NCBI GenBank assembly: GCA_024401825.1
Contig: JAKSKF010000015.1
Location: 1 to 34,550 of the forward strand
Direction of reading: 5' to 3'
DNA: 34,550 nucleotides
DNA from: Bacteroidales bacterium
GTDB lineage: Bacteria > Bacteroidota > Bacteroidia > Bacteroidales > UBA932
Shown in pieces: positions 31,326-34,550 of the stretch. The notes below the pieces were generated by a model that was not told the origin of the DNA, searched no databases, and worked only from the letters and a program-made list of their open reading frames with translations. Position 1 is the stretch's first letter; the number at the start of each line of letters is the position of its first letter. The position numbers were made by a program, and so were the translations under genes.

Positions 31326-33492
31326 GATTGTAAGCAGGAACACTCTCACTTCTCCGGACGGAAACCTGTCTATGGAATTTGCAATCGATTCCAAGGGCGC
31401 GCCGTCATACAGTCTCGACTGCGGAGACGTCAAGGTCATCGAACCTTCAGCCCTCGGCTTCGAATTGAGGGGCACCGTAAAATATCAGGGGCTCGAATTC
31501 CGCTCCGACGGGATTGAAAAGGTTGACAAGGTTCCTCCCTATATGTTCAACAGCGGCTTCGAGATAGTGGACGTGGAGAACTCCTCGTTCGACGAGATCT
31601 GGACGCCCGTGTGGGGAGAGGAGTCCTCAATCCGCAACCACTACAATGAGATGCTGGTCAAGCTGCGTCACACAGAGAGCGGGAAACTTATGGATATCCG
31701 CTTCCGCCTGTTTGACGACGGCCTGGGCTTCCGCTACGAATTTCCCGGCAACCAGCCCCTCACCCACTTCGTAATCAAGGAGGAACTTACCGAGTTCAAC
31801 TGCGCCCAGGACAATGTCGCCTGGTGGATTCCCGGAGACTTTGACACCCAGGAGTATGAATATGCCAGGACAAAACTCTCCGAGATTCCTTCTGTCTTCA
31901 AGTCGAGGGTCAATCCCGACAATGCGGGAACGACGCTGTACAGCACGGGCGGAGTCCAGACCAGTATGCAGATGAAGACCCCCGAGGGACTTTACGTGAA
32001 CATTCACGAGGCGGCTCTTGTGGATTTTCCCTGTATGCACCTTCTGGTGGACGGCAAGCGCATCCGTTCCTTCCTCACGCCCGACGCGCAGGGATGGAAA
32101 GGCCATCTCCAGACTCCCTGCCCGACTCCCTGGCGTACCGTCCAGGTTACTCCTTCCGCAGAGAAGCAGCTTGCCTCCAGACTGGTTCTCAACCTCAACG
32201 AACCCTGCGCCTTTGAGGACGTGAGCTGGATTCATCCCGTAAAATATATGGGAGTATGGTGGGAAATGATTGCGGGAGCCGGAACCTGGAACTATACCGA
32301 CGTTCCCTCTGTGAACCTGGACACCTTCGACTATCAGAACGCCGTTCCCAACGGCCGCCACTCCGCCAACAACGAAAATGTGCGCAAGTACATCGACTTT
32401 GCCGCGGAAAACGGCTTCGATGCCGTCCTGGTGGAGGGCTGGAACATCGGTTGGGAAGAGTGGGCCAACTGCAACAAGGACTATGTCTTCGACTTCGTGA
32501 CTCCCTATCCCGACTTCGATATCGCGGCTCTGAACGAGTATGCCCACTCCCGCGGAATCAGGATTGTGATGCATCACGAGACTTCATCCAGCGTGCGCAA
32601 CTATGAACGCCATATCGATGCGGCCTACGACCTGATGAACAGATACGGCTATGACGCCGTCAAGTCCGGTTATGTGGGAGACATCATCCCTCTGGGAGAT
32701 TACCACTACAGCCAGAATATGATAAACCACTACCTGTATGCCATAAAGAAGGCGGCGGACCATCACATTATGGTCAACGCCCACGAGGCGGTGCGTCCCA
32801 CAGGACTCTGCAGGACATATCCCAACCTCATAGGCAACGAGGCGGCCCGCGGCTCGGAATACCAGGCGTTCGGAGGCAATGCCCCGGAACACGTGACAAT
32901 CCTGCCGTTCACCCGTCTGAACGGAGGTCCGATGGATTACACTCCCGGCCTGTTCGAGCAGAATCTCAAGGAATGGTGCGGAAACGACTCTCACGTGAAC
33001 GCCACCATAGTCAACCAGCTGGCGCTTTACGTCACAATGTACTCTCCCTTGCAGATGGCCGCCGACACCCCTGAACACTATGCGCCCCATATGGACGCCT
33101 TCCAGTTCATCAAGGATGTCGCCGCCGACTGGAACAGGAGCGTGTATATTGCCGCCGAGCCCGGAGATTATCTGGTGATAGCCCGCCAGCCCCGACAGGA
33201 AAGCCTGAGCGGAAGCGCCCGTGAATTCAGTTTCGGACGTGACACCTGGTTCCTGGGTGGAGTTACGGACGAGAACGCCCGCCAGATGGATGTCCGGCTG
33301 GACTTCCTGGGTGAAGGCGAGTATGAGGCAACCCTTTATGAAGACGGCGCGGACGCCGATTACAAGGAGAATCCCAAATCCTACACCATCAGCAGGAAGA
33401 CAGTGCGCTCAACGGACTCTCTGCACATAGCTATGGCTCCCGGCGGCGGTGTCGCAGTGTCTTTCAGGAAGCTGGACACAAGTGTAAAATGA
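31264..33492 (+). CDS. susB: SusB-like GH97 alpha-glucosidase
   Basis: The 742-residue lipoprotein (MKRMLLFCTLSLLAAC) is a member of GH97 of the SusB type, which hydrolyses non-reducing alpha-glucose from maltodextrins with inversion. Its glutamates fall at the same numbers as in SusB: E439 (HHETSS), E508 (NAHEAV) and E532 (ARGSEY). Typical segments include SPDGNLSMEFAIDSKGAPSY at the N-terminus, WTPVWGEESSIRNHYNEM and the retained HASANN-like GRHSANNENVRKYIDFAAEN. Inverting and retaining GH97 differ in these residues, so inverting alpha-glucosidase is favoured over alpha-galactosidase. The start overlaps the preceding gene by 62 bp in another frame; the lipobox supports this start. Confidence 0.95.
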   Translation: MKRMLLFCTLSLLAACSPKTEIVSRNTLTSPDGNLSMEFAIDSKGAPSYSLDCGDVKVIEPSALGFELRGTVKYQGLEFRSDGIEKVDKVPPYMFNSGFEIVDVENSSFDEIWTPVWGEESSIRNHYNEMLVKLRHTESGKLMDIRFRLFDDGLGFRYEFPGNQPLTHFVIKEELTEFNCAQDNVAWWIPGDFDTQEYEYARTKLSEIPSVFKSRVNPDNAGTTLYSTGGVQTSMQMKTPEGLYVNIHEAALVDFPCMHLLVDGKRIRSFLTPDAQGWKGHLQTPCPTPWRTVQVTPSAEKQLASRLVLNLNEPCAFEDVSWIHPVKYMGVWWEMIAGAGTWNYTDVPSVNLDTFDYQNAVPNGRHSANNENVRKYIDFAAENGFDAVLVEGWNIGWEEWANCNKDYVFDFVTPYPDFDIAALNEYAHSRGIRIVMHHETSSSVRNYERHIDAAYDLMNRYGYDAVKSGYVGDIIPLGDYHYSQNMINHYLYAIKKAADHHIMVNAHEAVRPTGLCRTYPNLIGNEAARGSEYQAFGGNAPEHVTILPFTRLNGGPMDYTPGLFEQNLKEWCGNDSHVNATIVNQLALYVTMYSPLQMAADTPEHYAPHMDAFQFIKDVAADWNRSVYIAAEPGDYLVIARQPRQESLSGSAREFSFGRDTWFLGGVTDENARQMDVRLDFLGEGEYEATLYEDGADADYKENPKSYTISRKTVRSTDSLHIAMAPGGGVAVSFRKLDTSVK

Positions 33493-33523
33493 TTTTTCCC
33501 ATTTTCAAAAACGACAATACCCT

Positions 33524-34177
33524 ATGCGAAAATTTATAGTAATCACAGTTTTGGGAATGCTCGCAGTCTCCTGCGGGATGTTCCGGAAGATTGAAATCAA
33601 TACAAGTTCCAAAGGCGAACGCCAGATACTCACCTGCGACCGGAATCTGTTCGACGGTATGAAGGTCGCTCTCGGAGCCAGAATCTCAGGAAGGGACACC
33701 GTTCTCGCCGTGCTGGTCTCGACGGACGAGTCCTCCAACCACGGTATCTTCGACCGGGACGACAAATTCCAGATTAGATTCTCCGACGACAAGGTGATTG
33801 AACTGAGCAACATCTACGACCGGGAATTCGAGAAGGAAACCACCACGGGAGTCTCCGAGACACCTCGCACGGATTTCGGCTACGCATATACGTACGACCC
33901 GTACTATGACGCGGTTGTCCTCACCCCCTACACGATAACGCAGATGGTTCCTCACTCGTATTCGACAACCAGGACGACCTCCTACGCCCTTTATCTCATA
34001 AGCAAGAACCAGCTTGAGGACATCACGGGCAAGGAGATAATCAAACTCCGGATAGAGACGGACAGCGACTACAGGGATATGCAATCCCCGGCCCGCGTCT
34101 CCAGGACCTTCGAAACATTGTACGGATACCTCAGGGAGGCATACGCCAACGACCCCAAGAAAGTCGGGGAATTCTGA
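33524..34177 (+). CDS. Lipoprotein of unknown function
   Basis: The 217-residue protein has the signal MRKFIVITVLGMLAVSC and a mature part with no family I recognise. It contains alternating beta-like segments (KVALGARISGRDTVLAVLVST, DDKFQIRFSDDKVIELS), a Tyr-rich stretch (YAYTYDPYYDAVVLTPYTI) and a C-terminal helical end (RTFETLYGYLREAYAND). It follows GH97 by 31 bp in the same direction, so it may be the last gene of the PUL, but no sugar-binding motif is evident. It might instead be an independent gene. It appears intact. Confidence 0.75.
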   Translation: MRKFIVITVLGMLAVSCGMFRKIEINTSSKGERQILTCDRNLFDGMKVALGARISGRDTVLAVLVSTDESSNHGIFDRDDKFQIRFSDDKVIELSNIYDREFEKETTTGVSETPRTDFGYAYTYDPYYDAVVLTPYTITQMVPHSYSTTRTTSYALYLISKNQLEDITGKEIIKLRIETDSDYRDMQSPARVSRTFETLYGYLREAYANDPKKVGEF

Positions 34178-34303
34178 CCGGCCCCCACGCGGTATAATCC
34201 CAAACCCTGCGGTCCCCCGGCGAGACCGGGCGCGGAAGGGGCAGAGGGGACGGGCGGCCGTAGCGGGTGCGGGCCCGGAACGAAGAAGCAATGGCTGGGC
34301 GTG

Positions 34304-34407
34304 GTTGACCGGCTCTCGGCTGAACAAAAACGGCCATAACGTTCATTTGAGGCCATTTTTTGACGCTTGAATGAACAAATTCGCCATTTTTGTTCAGCTA
34401 AGTCAAC
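34304..34407. repeat. Nested inverted repeats, possible PUL terminator
   Basis: Three pairs of arms share nearly one centre near 34358: GTTGAC (34304-34309) with GTCAAC (34402-34407); GCTGAACAAAAACGGC (34319-34334) with GCCATTTTTGTTCAGC (34383-34398), 15 of 16 pairing; and GTTCATT (34341-34347) with AATGAAC (34370-34376). Six T follow the outer arm. The structure could terminate the PUL transcript or be a mobile or palindromic repeat element. Confidence 0.6.
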
Positions 34408-34452
34408 TTTTTTCAGGGGAAAGAGGTCTTCTCCATACTTGAGGCCGCGGAC

Positions 34453-34516
34453 AGACCGTGAGCAGCCGAGTCAACTGTATTGAGTGAAACGCGATCCGGG
34501 ATTTTGCTCACGGTCT
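34453..34516. repeat. Perfect 12-bp inverted repeat
   Basis: AGACCGTGAGCA (34453-34464) and TGCTCACGGTCT (34505-34516) are exact inverse copies with a 40-bp spacer. No T run follows directly, so an intrinsic terminator is unlikely. It might be a protein-binding site or a repeat element in front of a gene beyond the window edge. Confidence 0.55.
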
Positions 34517-34550
34517 CGGTTTTGAGCTGAGGGCGTGAGCGGATAATTTT

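Larger units (their letters stand above)
34178..34550. other. Gene-free region after the PUL
   Basis: No coding region can be supported in these 373 bp. The first part (34178-34300) is very G+C-rich and low in complexity. The rest holds two inverted-repeat systems, given separately at 34304-34407 and 34453-34516. A T6 run at 34408-34413 follows the first. The words CAGCTAAGTCAACT (34395-34408) and CAGCCGAGTCAACT (34463-34476) form an imperfect direct repeat. Confidence 0.6.

Noticed and set aside
33686-34327. Minus-strand open frame of 213 codons at the end of the window
   Set aside because: Most of it is antisense to the 33524-34177 lipoprotein, and the remainder lies in low-complexity G+C-rich sequence; the start has no promoter or signal peptide.
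1-34550. CRISPR arrays, insertion sequences or rRNA genes
   Set aside because: No regularly spaced repeats, transposase motifs or rRNA-like sequence were noticed on either strand.

Overview
The window looks like a chromosomal segment of a Bacteroidota (Bacteroidales) bacterium, probably a plant-glycan degrader of an animal gut. The evidence is a complete SusC/SusD polysaccharide utilisation locus (PUL), many short signal peptides with lipoprotein cysteines, several matches to the Bacteroidota -7 promoter element TAnnTTTG, and mostly weak Shine-Dalgarno sequences. Most of the window is G+C-rich. About 3.6-6.2 kb is clearly A+T-rich and looks acquired.

Layout. (1) 1-716, minus: start of a coiled-coil lipoprotein that runs off the left edge. 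(2) 1119-3455, plus: an operon of CsgG-family protein, a small lipoprotein, a DUF4810 lipoprotein and a DUF799 lipoprotein, probably an outer-membrane assembly. (3) 3.6-6.2 kb, A+T-rich: an AAA ATPase of the DUF4143 type with two palindromic operator-like sites over its promoter, a candidate small RNA with its own promoter and terminator, and an orphan PD-(D/E)XK nuclease. The island ends beside the 3' end of a tRNA-Ser(UGA) gene. (4) 6389-13889, minus: a tightly packed run, in transcription order LytS-type kinase, LytTR regulator, aldose 1-epimerase, zinc N-acetylmuramoyl-L-alanine amidase, dipeptide epimerase, transglutaminase-like lipoprotein and MscL. The middle genes suggest salvage of cell-wall peptides. 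(5) 14025-33492 (or 34177), plus, divergent from the kinase: an MFS sugar transporter, SusC, SusD, SusE-like, SusF-like, a SusG-like GH13 amylase, a GH53 endo-galactanase, a GH2 beta-galactosidase, a tandem GH13-GH13 fusion and a SusB-like GH97, followed by an unassigned lipoprotein. (6) 34178-34550: no gene, but large nested inverted repeats.

How it fits together. The binding proteins and amylases resemble the starch (Sus) system. SusE/SusF-like proteins and SusD capture alpha-glucan, GH13 enzymes cut it, SusC imports oligosaccharides, GH97 and the neopullulanase-like half of the fusion finish them, and the MFS protein takes sugars into the cytoplasm. GH53 and GH2 sit inside the same gene run and would degrade beta-1,4-galactan to galactose, which the aldose 1-epimerase beside the two-component genes could process. 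No SusR-type or hybrid two-component regulator is present. The only visible regulator is the divergent LytS/LytTR pair, and the shared intergenic region carries two exact TTCATCCA repeats 21 bp apart, the geometry expected for LytTR binding.

The strongest leads are the LytTR-like control of a mixed starch/galactan PUL, the two-catalytic-centre GH13 fusion, an intrinsic terminator placed directly against the start codon of the amylase gene, the candidate small RNA, and the operator array of the DUF4143 ATPase. All family assignments come from reading motifs; no database search was run.
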